This document shows, piece by piece, positions 33,781 through 42,318 of a stretch of DNA of 64,000 nt. Below the pieces are notes generated by a model. The model saw only the letters and a program-made list of their open reading frames with translations. It had not been told where the DNA came from and did not search any database. The translations under genes were made by a program, and so were the position numbers. Each line of letters opens with the position of its first letter. Positions within the stretch are counted from its first letter, which is position 1. This DNA is from DATGLW01 sp035293965 (GTDB taxonomy: Bacteria; Actinomycetota; Acidimicrobiia; Acidimicrobiales; RAAP-2): positions 1 to 64,000 of the forward strand of contig DATGLW010000138.1 in the NCBI GenBank assembly GCA_035293965.1. The letters run 5' to 3'.

Positions 33781-34595
33781 CTGGCGCCCCGGCGTCGCCC
33801 GGGCCCGCGGAGCCCGCCGTCCCCCATGGCGGGCCCACCCCTGGGCCCGCGGGTGGGGAGCACCGGCTGGTGGTGCGCGGGCTTCGTGCCGAGCTGGCGG
33901 GCCACGAGGTGCTCCACGACGTCGACCTCGAGGTGCGAAGCGGCGAGGTCCACGTGGTGATGGGTCCCAACGGCTCGGGAAAGAGCACGCTCGCCCACGC
34001 TCTCATGGGGCGCCCCGGCACGGCGGTGACCGGGGGCAGCGTCACCATCGACGGCGTCGAGCTCCTGGGCACCGAGGTGTGGCGCCGGGCCCGGGCCGGG
34101 CTGTTCGTCGCCCTGCAGCAGCCTGTGGAGGTGCCGGGCGTCACCCTCGTGCCGGCGCTCGCCGAGGCGCTCGCGGGCACCCCGGCCGAGGCTCCGGCGG
34201 CCGAGCTCGCCGACCGGCTGGAAGCCGAGGCTGCCGCGGTCGGCCTCGACCCGCGCATCCTCGGGCGTGCCCTCAACGTCGACCTGTCTGGGGGCGAGAC
34301 CAAGCGCAGCGAGATCGTGCAGCTCGCGGTGCTGCGCCCCACGTTCTGCGTCCTCGACGAGATCGACTCCGGGCTCGACGTCGACGCGCTCGGGGCCGTG
34401 GCCCGCCGCATCGAGCGTGCCACCCGCGAGTGGAAGATGGGGGTGCTGGCCATCACCCACTTTCCGCGACTGCTGGTCGAGCTGCGGGCGGACGCCGTGC
34501 ACGTGATGGTGGACGGGCGGATCGTTGCCCGCGGGGGCCCGGAGCTGGCGCTCGAGCTGGAGCGCACGGGCTACCAGGCCTACGGCGCCGCCTGA
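33777..34595 (+). CDS. sufC: SufC ATPase, copy 1
   Basis: ABC-type ATPase that drives the SufBC2D scaffold. Walker A is GPNGSGKST (near residue 63), the Q-loop FVALQQPVEVPG, the SufC-type signature LSGGETKRSEI, Walker B with CVLDEIDSGLDVDAL and the switch His in ITHFPRLL. These are SufC hallmarks and not a transporter ATPase. The first ~30 residues are an Ala/Pro/Gly-rich extension. This is one of two SufC-like genes in the window; its operon position after sufD-Rieske makes it the canonical copy. Confidence 0.93.
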   Translation: MTGAPASPGPAEPAVPHGGPTPGPAGGEHRLVVRGLRAELAGHEVLHDVDLEVRSGEVHVVMGPNGSGKSTLAHALMGRPGTAVTGGSVTIDGVELLGTEVWRRARAGLFVALQQPVEVPGVTLVPALAEALAGTPAEAPAAELADRLEAEAAAVGLDPRILGRALNVDLSGGETKRSEIVQLAVLRPTFCVLDEIDSGLDVDALGAVARRIERATREWKMGVLAITHFPRLLVELRADAVHVMVDGRIVARGGPELALELERTGYQAYGAA

Positions 34596-34640
34596 CGTCG
34601 CCCTGGTCGGAGATGCCCTGACCAGCCAGGGTGAGGACGG

Positions 34641-34646
34641 TACCGT
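34641..34646 (+). promoter_or_regulatory. -10-like TACCGT box, leaderless promoter
   Basis: TACCGT ends 6 bases before the ATG of the LCP gene. Confidence 0.45.
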
Positions 34647-34652
34647 TCTGCC

Positions 34653-36236
34653 ATGCCAGGAGGGCGTCCCTTCGACGGCGAGCCGCCGCCCCCTCCACGC
34701 CGCCGGCGGGCGGGCGTCCCCAACGAAGTCGGCCTGCGCGCCCTCGGCGAGGAGGTGGCAGGTGCCGCGAACGGGCCTGCCGGCGGGCCCGAGGGCGGGC
34801 GGCGCGGCCGTTCGAGGGGTGCCCGCGCCTGGAGCGGCGCGCGGGCAGGGCGAGTGGCCAACGAGGAGGGCCTCCGGGCCCTGGGCGATCGCATCGAGCG
34901 GGCTGCCCGGGGCGGTCGCGGGGCGCCCGTGTCCGGGGCCCCGTTCCCTGTCGGGCCACCCGGTGGGCCGGGAGGCCCAGGCGGACCTGGTGGGCCCCGA
35001 GGCCCAGGGGGGCCGCCGGGGCCCGGTGGGCCCGAACCCCCGTGGCCGCCGGTCCGTCGGGGCAGGCGGCGATGGAGCCGCCGCCGCAAGGTCGCCACCG
35101 GCCTGCTGGGCGTGGCGGCGCTGGCCGTGGCGCTGGTGGCCGGCGGCTGGGGCTACCTGCAGTACCGGTTCGACCAGTTCAAGAAGGTGCACGTGGCCCA
35201 CGAGGTGGACCAGGTGCCCGGGCAGCCGTTCAACGTGCTCGTCCTCGGCTCGGACTCGCGCGTCGGGGAGAGCAGCCCGCAGTTCGGCTCGTCGTCGGTG
35301 GTCCAGGGACAGCGAAGCGACGTCGACATGATCGTCCACGTGGTGCCCGCGACCCGCCAGGTGAGCATCCTGTCGATCCCCCGCGACACGCTGGTGTCGA
35401 TGGTGGGCCAGGACGCGTCGGAGTTCGGGCGGTTCAACCGGATCAACGCCTCGTACAACTCCGGCGCCGACCAGGTGGTCCAGACGATCGAGGACAACTT
35501 CGGCATCCCCATCAACCACGTCGTCCAGGTGGACTTCGCCGGCTTCGAGGGGGCAGTGAGCGCCTTGGGCGGCGTCTGGATGAACTTCGCCTACCCGGCG
35601 CGCGACGCCTGGTCGGGTCTCGACATCACCACGCCCGGTTGCCAGCTCCTGAACGGCCAGCAGGCGCTGGCCGTGGCGCGCAGCCGTCACTACCAGTACT
35701 ACGCCGACGGGTACTGGCACAGCGACCCGACGGGCGACCTCGGGCGCATCCAGCGCCAGGACGCCTTCCTGCGGGCCCTGGCCAGCGCGGCCAGGGCGCA
35801 GCGAAACCCGCTCACCTTGAACGCCTTCCTCGGCTCGCTGCCCCAAGGCCTGGTGATCGACGATCGCTTCACCGTCGGCTCGCTGCTCGGCCTGGCGCAG
35901 ATCTTCCGCAGCGTCGACCCTGCGAGCATCCAGACGTTCACGCTGCCCACGATCTCCGACGGCTACGTGTCGCCCTGGGGCGACGTCCTGTTCGTGGACC
36001 AGCCGGCGGCCCAGCAGATGCTCGTGTCGGTGCTCGGCACCCTGCAGTCGCCGAGCGACCCGCCGCCGGGCACCAACCTGGTCCCCGAGCCGCCGCCGGA
36101 CGTCACGACCACCACCGCCCCGGCCCCAGGAGCCGGCTCCGGCAGCGGGACCACCGGCCACCCGGCGACCACGACGGCCCCGCCGGCGCCGGTCCCGCCC
36201 CCGCCGTTCGACCCCACCGCCTGCGCGCCACAGTGA
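34653..36236 (+). CDS. LytR-CpsA-Psr (LCP) family protein
   Basis: A 527-residue membrane-anchored phosphotransferase that attaches teichoic-acid-like or arabinogalactan-like polymers to peptidoglycan. N-terminal cytoplasmic part of about 145 residues: charged, with a collagen-like Gly-Gly-Pro run (about 106-130). One transmembrane helix follows (about 150-170: KVATGLLGVAALAVALVAGG), then the LCP domain with VLVLGSDSRVG, RSDVDMIVHVVPATRQVSILSIPRDT, FNRINASYNSGA and RSRHYQYYADG, carrying the lipid-phosphate-binding arginines. The C-terminus is a Thr/Pro-rich tail. Transcription is probably leaderless from TACCGT. Confidence 0.93.
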   Translation: MPGGRPFDGEPPPPPRRRRAGVPNEVGLRALGEEVAGAANGPAGGPEGGRRGRSRGARAWSGARAGRVANEEGLRALGDRIERAARGGRGAPVSGAPFPVGPPGGPGGPGGPGGPRGPGGPPGPGGPEPPWPPVRRGRRRWSRRRKVATGLLGVAALAVALVAGGWGYLQYRFDQFKKVHVAHEVDQVPGQPFNVLVLGSDSRVGESSPQFGSSSVVQGQRSDVDMIVHVVPATRQVSILSIPRDTLVSMVGQDASEFGRFNRINASYNSGADQVVQTIEDNFGIPINHVVQVDFAGFEGAVSALGGVWMNFAYPARDAWSGLDITTPGCQLLNGQQALAVARSRHYQYYADGYWHSDPTGDLGRIQRQDAFLRALASAARAQRNPLTLNAFLGSLPQGLVIDDRFTVGSLLGLAQIFRSVDPASIQTFTLPTISDGYVSPWGDVLFVDQPAAQQMLVSVLGTLQSPSDPPPGTNLVPEPPPDVTTTTAPAPGAGSGSGTTGHPATTTAPPAPVPPPPFDPTACAPQ

Positions 36237-36354
36237 GGGCGCGCCCGTCGGTCGCCGCGCCGAGCGCGCAGGTCGGTCGCGGAGGCCGGCGGCAACCCGG
36301 CGAGGTGGTGCCCCCGTCGGGGCTCCGGCTCGACGCGCGGACCCGTGGCGGGCG

Positions 36355-36885
36355 TCAGCTCGCGGCGGCCGCCAGCTCGTCGAGGCCCTGGGCCAGGGTG
36401 TTCCAGCCGAGGGTGGCGCACTTGATGCGGACCGGGAACTTCACCACGCCCTGGAGGGCGGCGAGCTCACCCAGCTTCGAGAGGTCGACCTCCTCGGGCT
36501 CCCCGGCGACGGTCTCGGGCCCCGCGGCGCTCCGGCCACCACCAGCCGCACCGTTGCCCGCTTCGTCGCCGAGCGACGCCTCGTGGATCGACATCATGCC
36601 CTTGAAGGTGGCGATCAGCTGCCGCACCTCGTCGATCGGCTTGCCCTTCACCGCAGCCGACATCAGCGATGCCGAGGACTGGCTGATGGAGCAGCCCGTC
36701 CCGCCGATCTTGATGTCCGACAGCCTCCCGTCCTCGACCAGGAGCGTCACGACGACCTCGTCGCCGCACAGCGGATTGAAACCCTCGACCCGGTGGGCCG
36801 GCGGCGAGGGGAGCTCGCCCCGGTTCCTCGGCGATCGGTAGTGGTCGAGGATGATCTCGCGGTAGAGCTCCTCGAGGTCAGCCAT
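36355..36885 (-). CDS. sufU: SufU-type Fe-S assembly protein
   Basis: Zinc-dependent sulfur acceptor that takes persulfide from SufS, 176 residues. The IscU-fold ligands are present: C40 and D42 in NPLCGDEV, C65 in GGTGCSISQSSASLM and C156 in RIKCATLGWNTL. SufU differs from IscU by an insertion before the last Cys; here this region (about 105-135) is long and Gly/Ala/Glu-rich. It starts 27 bases after sufS with GAGGAG about 9 bases upstream. Co-transcribed with sufC2-sufS. Confidence 0.95.
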   Translation of the reverse strand: MADLEELYREIILDHYRSPRNRGELPSPPAHRVEGFNPLCGDEVVVTLLVEDGRLSDIKIGGTGCSISQSSASLMSAAVKGKPIDEVRQLIATFKGMMSIHEASLGDEAGNGAAGGGRSAAGPETVAGEPEEVDLSKLGELAALQGVVKFPVRIKCATLGWNTLAQGLDELAAAAS

Positions 36886-36912
36886 CGTCGCGCTCCTCGG
36901 GGCCGGGGAAGG

Positions 36913-38214
36913 TCACCCGAACAACTTACCGGCTTCGACCAGGCCCTCGATCAGGGCGTCGACGTCGCGCTCGTCGTTGTAGACGGCCAGCGACGCCCGG
37001 GCGGTGGCGGTCACGCCGAGCCGGCGCATGAGCGGCTTGGCACAGTGGTGGCCAGGGCGGACGCATACCGCGTACTGGTCGAGGACTTGCGCCAGGTCGT
37101 GCGGGTGCACGTCGCGGTAGGCCAGGGAGAGCACCCCGCCCCGGTCCTCGCCCGCCGGGGGCCCGAACACGCGGCAGTCGTCACCGATGCGCTCGGCGAG
37201 GGCGCCGAGGGCGTAGCGGGTGAGCGCCAGCTCGTGGGCGCGGATCCGCGCCATGCCGAGCGATCGCAGGTAGTCGACGGCGGAGGCGAGCCCGACGGCC
37301 TCGGCGATCGGAGGCGTGCCGGCCTCGAACCGGTGCGGCGGCTCGGCCGGGAGGAAGCGGTCCGTCCGGACGTCGCGGATCATTCCGCCGCCGCCGAGGA
37401 AGGGTGGCATGGCCTCGAGCAGCTCGGCTCGCGCCCACAGGACACCGATGCCCGTCGGCCCCATCATCTTGTGGCCCGAGAAGGCGAGGAAGTCGACGCC
37501 GAGCGCGCGGACGTCCACCGGCGCGTGGGGGACGGACTGGGCGCCGTCGGCAGCCACCAGGGCGCCGGCTCGGTGCCCGGCCTCGGCCAGCATCGGGAGT
37601 GGGGTGATGGTGCCGAGCACGTTGGACATGGCCGTCACGCTCAGCAACCGGGCGCCGTCGAGCAGGCGGTCGAGGTCGCTCAGATCGAGCCGACCGTGGT
37701 CGTCGACGGGGACGTAGCGCAGCTCGACCCCTCGCTCTTCGGCCAGCATGAGCCACGGCACGATGTTGGAGTGGTGCTCCATCTCGGTCAGCACCACGAC
37801 GTCGCCCCGCCCCAGGTTGGCGCGGCCCCAGCTGTGGGCCAGGAGGTTGAGGGACTCGGTGGCGTTCTTGGTGAACACGACCTCGTGCTCGGGGCGCGGC
37901 GCCCCGATGAAGGCGCCGACCGCGCGGCGGGCCTCCTCGTAGAGGTGGGTGGACTCCTCGGCCGTGGTGTACACGCCCCGGTGCACGTTGGCGTGGCTCG
38001 TCTCGTAGTAGCGGTCGACAGCCGCGAGCACCTGGCGCGGCGTCAGCGACGTGGCCGCGGAATCGAGGTACACGATGGGACGGCCGTGCACCTGGCGGTC
38101 GAGGAGCGGGAAATCCTTGCGGACGGCCTCCACGTCGATGGGCTCGGTCGCCGCGCCGCCCGGGTCGCCGGCGGCCTGCGAGGCGGTGGGGGTCATGTGC
38201 TCGGGGGCCGTCAC
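36913..38214 (-). CDS. sufS: Cysteine desulfurase SufS
   Basis: PLP enzyme releasing sulfur from cysteine for cluster assembly, 433 residues. It shows VYLDSAATSLTPRQVL, the class-V pattern NATESLNLLAHSWG, the PLP lysine in FSGHKMMGPTGIGVLWA and the persulfide Cys in RPGHHCAKPLMRRLG, a group II (SufS/CsdA) arrangement. It begins with GTG one base after the sufC2 stop. An ATG six codons downstream is an alternative start. Its partner sufU follows. Confidence 0.96.
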   Translation of the reverse strand: MTAPEHMTPTASQAAGDPGGAATEPIDVEAVRKDFPLLDRQVHGRPIVYLDSAATSLTPRQVLAAVDRYYETSHANVHRGVYTTAEESTHLYEEARRAVGAFIGAPRPEHEVVFTKNATESLNLLAHSWGRANLGRGDVVVLTEMEHHSNIVPWLMLAEERGVELRYVPVDDHGRLDLSDLDRLLDGARLLSVTAMSNVLGTITPLPMLAEAGHRAGALVAADGAQSVPHAPVDVRALGVDFLAFSGHKMMGPTGIGVLWARAELLEAMPPFLGGGGMIRDVRTDRFLPAEPPHRFEAGTPPIAEAVGLASAVDYLRSLGMARIRAHELALTRYALGALAERIGDDCRVFGPPAGEDRGGVLSLAYRDVHPHDLAQVLDQYAVCVRPGHHCAKPLMRRLGVTATARASLAVYNDERDVDALIEGLVEAGKLFG

Positions 38215-38215
38215 G

Positions 38216-38959
38216 TCAGCGCCATTCTTCGTACCCTCCGGTCTCGATCCGGCGCGCCAGGTCGGGCCCGCCGGACTCGACGATGCGCCCGTCGATCATG
38301 AGGTGCACCCGGTCCGGCACGAGATCGCGCAGGATCCGCTGGTAGTGGGTGACGACCAGCACGCCGAGGTCGGGCCGGGCCGCGCGCACGGTGTGGATCC
38401 CCCGGCCCACCACGCGCAGGGCGTCGATGTCGAGGCCGGTGTCGGTCTCGTCGAGGATCGCCACCCGCGGTTCGAGCATCGCCAGCTGCAGGATCTCGTT
38501 GCGCTTGCGCTCACCGCCTGAGAACCCCTGGTTGAGGTGGCGCTCGGCGAAGGAGGGGTCCATCCCGAGGCGCTCCATCCACTCGTGCAGGGCGACGCGC
38601 ACCTCGAGCACCGACAGCTCGTCGAGGCCGCGACGGGCCGCCATGGCCTGGCGGAGGAACTGGGTCACCGACACCCCGTCGATGGCCTCGGGGTGCTGGA
38701 AGGCGAGGAACAGGCCCGCCTTCGCCCGCACGTCGGTCGGCCACCCGGTGATGTCCTCGCCGTCGAGGAGGATCCGTCCCTTGGTCACCCGGTAGGCGGG
38801 ATGCCCCATCAGCACCGAGGCCAGGGTCGATTTTCCCGCCCCGTTCGGGCCCATGAGGGCGTGGACCTCACCGGGGCCGAGCGCGAGGTCGACGCCCTTC
38901 AGGATGTCGGTGCCGTCGGCGGCCGCGTGCAGGCCGTCGACCTGCAGGAGCGGGACCAT
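38216..38959 (-). CDS. sufC: SufC ATPase, copy 2
   Basis: A second SufC-type ATPase, 247 residues, close to standard SufC length. It has MGPNGAGKSTLASVLMGHPAY (Walker A), FLAFQHPEAIDGVSV, the signature FSGGERKRNEILQLAML, AILDETDTGLDIDAL and VVTHYQRIL. FSGGE(K/R)KRNE and the DETDxGLDID box are typical of SufC. It differs from copy 1 in length and sequence, so this is not a recent duplication. The ATG is chosen because a TAAGAT box ends 7 bases before it. It heads a sufC2-sufS-sufU operon. Confidence 0.93.
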   Translation of the reverse strand: MVPLLQVDGLHAAADGTDILKGVDLALGPGEVHALMGPNGAGKSTLASVLMGHPAYRVTKGRILLDGEDITGWPTDVRAKAGLFLAFQHPEAIDGVSVTQFLRQAMAARRGLDELSVLEVRVALHEWMERLGMDPSFAERHLNQGFSGGERKRNEILQLAMLEPRVAILDETDTGLDIDALRVVGRGIHTVRAARPDLGVLVVTHYQRILRDLVPDRVHLMIDGRIVESGGPDLARRIETGGYEEWR

Positions 38960-38966
38960 GCCCCGA

Positions 38967-38972
38967 ATCTTA
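38967..38972 (-). promoter_or_regulatory. -10-like TAAGAT box, leaderless promoter of sufC2-sufS-sufU
   Basis: Reads TAAGAT on the minus strand, 7 bases before the sufC2 ATG. It supports a start here rather than at upstream in-frame codons. Confidence 0.55.
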
Positions 38973-39079
38973 CCGGCGCAGCGCATTTCTGCCGCCCGGC
39001 AGCCGACCGGGTCGTGATCCGCCGGATCCGGTTCGGACCGGCCGCTGCCAGGCTGCCCCAATGGCCGCTCCAGCCCCGG

Positions 39080-39085
39080 TACGCT
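39080..39085 (+). promoter_or_regulatory. -10-like TACGCT box, leaderless promoter
   Basis: TACGCT ends 8 bases before a GTG in frame with the debranching enzyme, and decides that start over an ATG 33 bases earlier that lies upstream of the box. Confidence 0.55.
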
Positions 39086-39093
39086 CGGCGGCC

Positions 39094-41307
39094 GTGGCCG
39101 CCTCTCCGTGGACCTTCTCAGGCCAGGTGGCAAGCCTCGGCATCGGCGCTACCCGCGGCGACGTCGTGACGCTGGTCGACGAGTCCACGTTCGCCATCAG
39201 CGGCCGATCCGGCGACATCGTGCCCGGCACGGCCCAGGGGCTCTTCGTGCGCGACACCCGCCTGATCTCGCGTCTCGAGCTGTTGGTGAACGGCGCCCGG
39301 CTGGAGCCGCTCACCGCGGTGGAGCTCGATCCCTTCTCGGCCGTCTTCGTGGCACGGGGGGCGCCGGCGGCCGGGCGCGCCGACTCCAACCTCATGGTCT
39401 TCCGCTCGCGCTACGTGGGCCAGGGGATGCGCGAGGACCTGCGCGTCCGCAATTACGGGCCCGAGCCCACCGTGTGCCGCCTGGAGCTGTTCGTCGACGC
39501 CGACTTCGCCGACCTGTTCGCGGTCAAGGAGGGACGCCACTCGGACACCGACGGCGAGCTCACCCGCGCCGTCGAGGGCGCCACGCTGTCGATCGCCTAC
39601 CGCCGCGGGCCCACGAGCCGCGGAGTGCAGCTGCGCTTCCTCCCCTCGGTGCCCACGCCCCTGACCGGCGACGGGCCGGCGCCGCTCGCCCCCGGCCGGG
39701 TGGCCGACTTCAGCCTGTCCGAGGACCTGGCGGCAGCCGAGGTCATCGTGCCGCCCAACGGCTCCTGGGCGGGCTGCGTCGAGGTGGTGCCCGTGATCGA
39801 TTCCGCTCACGTGCTGCCCCGGTACCGCTGCGGCCAGCCCGTGGAGCGCGCCAAGCCCTCCGAGCGCCTCGCCCGGTGGCGTGAGCAGGTGCCCCACGTC
39901 ACGACGGAGCACCCGGTGCTGCGCACGGTGGTGGCGCGCAGCGCCGAGGACCTCGGCGCGTTGCGGATCTTCGACCCCGACTTCCCCGACCGGGTGGTCG
40001 TGGCGGCCGGGGCTCCCTGGTTCATGACGGTCTTCGGCCGCGACTCGCTCCTCACCGCCTGGAGCGCGCTGCTCGTCGATCCCGAGCTGGCGCTCGGGGT
40101 GCTCCAGACCCTGGCCCGCTTCCAGGGCGCGAGGGTGGACCCGCGAAACGAGGAGCAACCGGGCCGGATCCTCCACGAGATGCGCTTCGGCGAGGCGGCG
40201 AGCCTGTCGCTCGGGGGGGGCAGCATCTACTACGGCACCGCCGATGCCACGCCGCTCTTCGTGATGCTGCTGGGCGAGCTGCGCCGGTGGGGCCTCGGGC
40301 GCGAGGAGGTCGACGCTCTGCTCCCCAATGCGGACCGGGCGCTGGCGTGGATCGCCGAGTTCGGCGACCGCGACGGCGACGGGTACGTCGAGTACCTGCG
40401 CGCCACCGACCGCGGCCTGCTGAACCAAGGGTGGAAGGACAGCTGGGACGCCATCCGCTACGCCGACGGGAAGGTGGCGACGGCTCCGATCGCCCTGTGC
40501 GAGGTGCAGGGCTACGTGTACGGGGCCTACCTTGCTCGGGCGCACTTCGCCTACGAGATGGGCGACGCCGCCACCTTCGAGCACTACCGGGGGAAGGCCC
40601 TGGCTTTGAAGAAGGCCTTCAACGAGGACTTCTGGCTCGAGGACCGCGGGTGGTTCGCGCTCGGCCTCGACGCCGACAAGCGCCCCGTCGACGCCCTGGC
40701 GTCCAACATGGGCCACTGCCTGTGGACGGGCATCGTCGACCAGGACAAGGCCGAGGCGGTGGCGCGCCACCTCCTCGGCCGCCAGATGTTCAGCGGGTGG
40801 GGCGTCCGCACCCTGGCGGCGGACATGGGCGGCTACAACCCCGTCAGCTACCACTGCGGGTCGGTGTGGCCGCACGACACGGCGATCATCGCGGCCGGCC
40901 TCGCCCGCTACGGCTTCGAGGAGGGCGCCCAGCGAGTGGTGATGGGTCTGCTCGACGCGGCGATGGCCCAGGGCGGCCGCCTCCCCGAGCTGTTCAGCGG
41001 GCTCGACCGCAGCGAGCTGCCAGTTCCCGTGCCGTACCCGACGTCGTGCTCGCCCCAGGCGTGGGCCGCCGCCTCGCCGCTGCTGTGCCTGCGCACGCTC
41101 CTGCGCCTCGACCCCTGGGTCCCCTACGGCAAGACATGGCTGGCACCGATGGTCCCCGAGGAGATCGGCCACCTGCGGCTCGAGGGGATCCCGCTCGCCG
41201 GCTCGAAGATGACCGTCGAGGTCGACCAGGGGTCGGTCCGGGTGGAGGGGCTGCCGGCCGGTATCGAGCTGATCCAGGCGCCTCGGCACCCCGCCACCGC
41301 CGTGTGA
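39094..41307 (+). CDS. Glycogen debranching enzyme (amylo-alpha-1,6-glucosidase family)
   Basis: A 737-residue cytosolic glycan hydrolase acting on alpha-1,6 branches or related oligosaccharides. The N-terminal bis-type domain (about 20-230) begins TLVDESTFAISGRSGDIVPG and contains GLFVRDTRLISRLEL. The C-terminal (alpha/alpha)6 barrel has APWFMTVFGRDSLLTAW, DGDGYVEYLRATDRGLLNQG followed by WKDSWDAIRYADG with the catalytic acidic residues, and YHCGSVWPHDTAIIAAG. The GTG is preferred because a TACGCT box lies 8 bases upstream; an ATG 33 bases earlier is the alternative. No other glycogen genes are nearby. Confidence 0.9.
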   Translation: MAASPWTFSGQVASLGIGATRGDVVTLVDESTFAISGRSGDIVPGTAQGLFVRDTRLISRLELLVNGARLEPLTAVELDPFSAVFVARGAPAAGRADSNLMVFRSRYVGQGMREDLRVRNYGPEPTVCRLELFVDADFADLFAVKEGRHSDTDGELTRAVEGATLSIAYRRGPTSRGVQLRFLPSVPTPLTGDGPAPLAPGRVADFSLSEDLAAAEVIVPPNGSWAGCVEVVPVIDSAHVLPRYRCGQPVERAKPSERLARWREQVPHVTTEHPVLRTVVARSAEDLGALRIFDPDFPDRVVVAAGAPWFMTVFGRDSLLTAWSALLVDPELALGVLQTLARFQGARVDPRNEEQPGRILHEMRFGEAASLSLGGGSIYYGTADATPLFVMLLGELRRWGLGREEVDALLPNADRALAWIAEFGDRDGDGYVEYLRATDRGLLNQGWKDSWDAIRYADGKVATAPIALCEVQGYVYGAYLARAHFAYEMGDAATFEHYRGKALALKKAFNEDFWLEDRGWFALGLDADKRPVDALASNMGHCLWTGIVDQDKAEAVARHLLGRQMFSGWGVRTLAADMGGYNPVSYHCGSVWPHDTAIIAAGLARYGFEEGAQRVVMGLLDAAMAQGGRLPELFSGLDRSELPVPVPYPTSCSPQAWAAASPLLCLRTLLRLDPWVPYGKTWLAPMVPEEIGHLRLEGIPLAGSKMTVEVDQGSVRVEGLPAGIELIQAPRHPATAV

Positions 41308-41363
41308 GCGGTCGACTTCCTCGGGCGCCGGCCTCCGGCCGCCGGTCGGTCTGGTGGGCGCCC

Positions 41364-41475
41364 GTCGACCTCACCGGCCCCGGGCGACCCCCCCACCTCC
41401 GGCCGCCGGTCGACCTCACCGGCCCCGGGCGAACCCCCACCTCCGGCCGCCGGTCGACCTCACCAGCCCCGGTCG
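41364..41475. repeat. 44/45-base tandem repeat reaching into a gene end
   Basis: Units of 45 and 44 bases (gtcgacctcaccggccccgg followed by a C-rich half and ccggccgccg), plus a partial third unit. The third unit contains the stop codon of the minus-strand metallo-hydrolase, so the repeat copies that gene's 3' end outward. Confidence 0.95.
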
Positions 41476-42077
41476 ACCCACTCCTGGAGGTGGGGGGACT
41501 CGGCTCCGATGGTGGTGGACGCCCCGTGCCCCGGCAGGACGAGGGTGTCCGGGCCGAAGCGCCGGAACAGCCGGTCCTCGATGGAGCGGATGATGGTCGG
41601 GAAGTCGCCCCCGGCGAACGACGTGTTCCCCGGGCCGCCAGGGAACAGCGTGTCGCCCGACAGCAGCAGGGGTGTGCCCTCGACGGCGAAGCACATCGAC
41701 CCCGGCGTGTGCCCCGGGGTGGCGATGGTCCGGACCCGGAGGCGGCCCACCTCGATGACGCTGTCGTCGGCCAGGAGGAGATCGTAGGAAGGCAGCATGC
41801 CGGCGTCCTCAGGGGTCACGGACACGGCGATCCCCGCCTCGCGCACGGCCGGCACGGCCTGGATGTGGTCCCAGTGGCCGTGCGTCTCGACGACGCTGCG
41901 GACCCCGAGTCGCTCGCACACCGGCAGCAACGCCTCGTGCTCGTTCGCCGCGTCGACCAGCACGGCGTCGCCCGTGCGCCTGCAGCGGACGACGTAGACG
42001 TTGTTGTCCATCGGGCCGACCACCATGCGATGCACCTCGCAGGTGGCGTCCTCCCAGATCCGGACCAGCTCTGGCAT
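41460..42077 (-). CDS. MBL-fold hydrolase, glyoxalase II-like
   Basis: A 205-residue metallo-beta-lactamase-fold protein. It has NNVYVVRCRRTGDAVLVDAA, the metal motif THGHWDHIQAV (THxHxDH), TPGHTPGSMCFAVEG, SGDTLFPGGPGNTSF and a C-terminal LPGHGASTTIG His, the ligand set of glyoxalase II-like thiol-ester hydrolases. The substrate could be a thioester of mycothiol or another low-molecular-weight thiol. The ATG is preferred because GATCCT ends 6 bases upstream on its strand; an ATG 18 bases further up is the alternative. The stop lies in a tandem repeat. Confidence 0.9.
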   Translation of the reverse strand: MPELVRIWEDATCEVHRMVVGPMDNNVYVVRCRRTGDAVLVDAANEHEALLPVCERLGVRSVVETHGHWDHIQAVPAVREAGIAVSVTPEDAGMLPSYDLLLADDSVIEVGRLRVRTIATPGHTPGSMCFAVEGTPLLLSGDTLFPGGPGNTSFAGGDFPTIIRSIEDRLFRRFGPDTLVLPGHGASTTIGAESPHLQEWVDRGW

Positions 42078-42318
42078 GTCCACAGGATCCCACATCGGGT
42101 GTGCCGCCACGCTGCGGCCCGGGCCGCTTCCCGGCGCGCCCGTTGTCCGCCGCCCGTCCGCCGTGCGGTGGCCGCCTTGGCCCCCTCGGGGACGGTCTGG
42201 TAGACAGCAGCACTGTGCTGGACTCGACACCGATGCCCGGACGGCCCTCGCGTGCGATGACCGCCGCGTGCACGAGGTCCCGGTTGCGCAGGCGCCGGGC
42301 ATGGGGAAAGGGGACGCC

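Noticed and set aside
39061..39093. ATG at 39061 as start of the debranching enzyme
   Set aside because: A TACGCT box lies between this ATG and an in-frame GTG at 39094, with the spacing seen at other leaderless genes, so the GTG is preferred.
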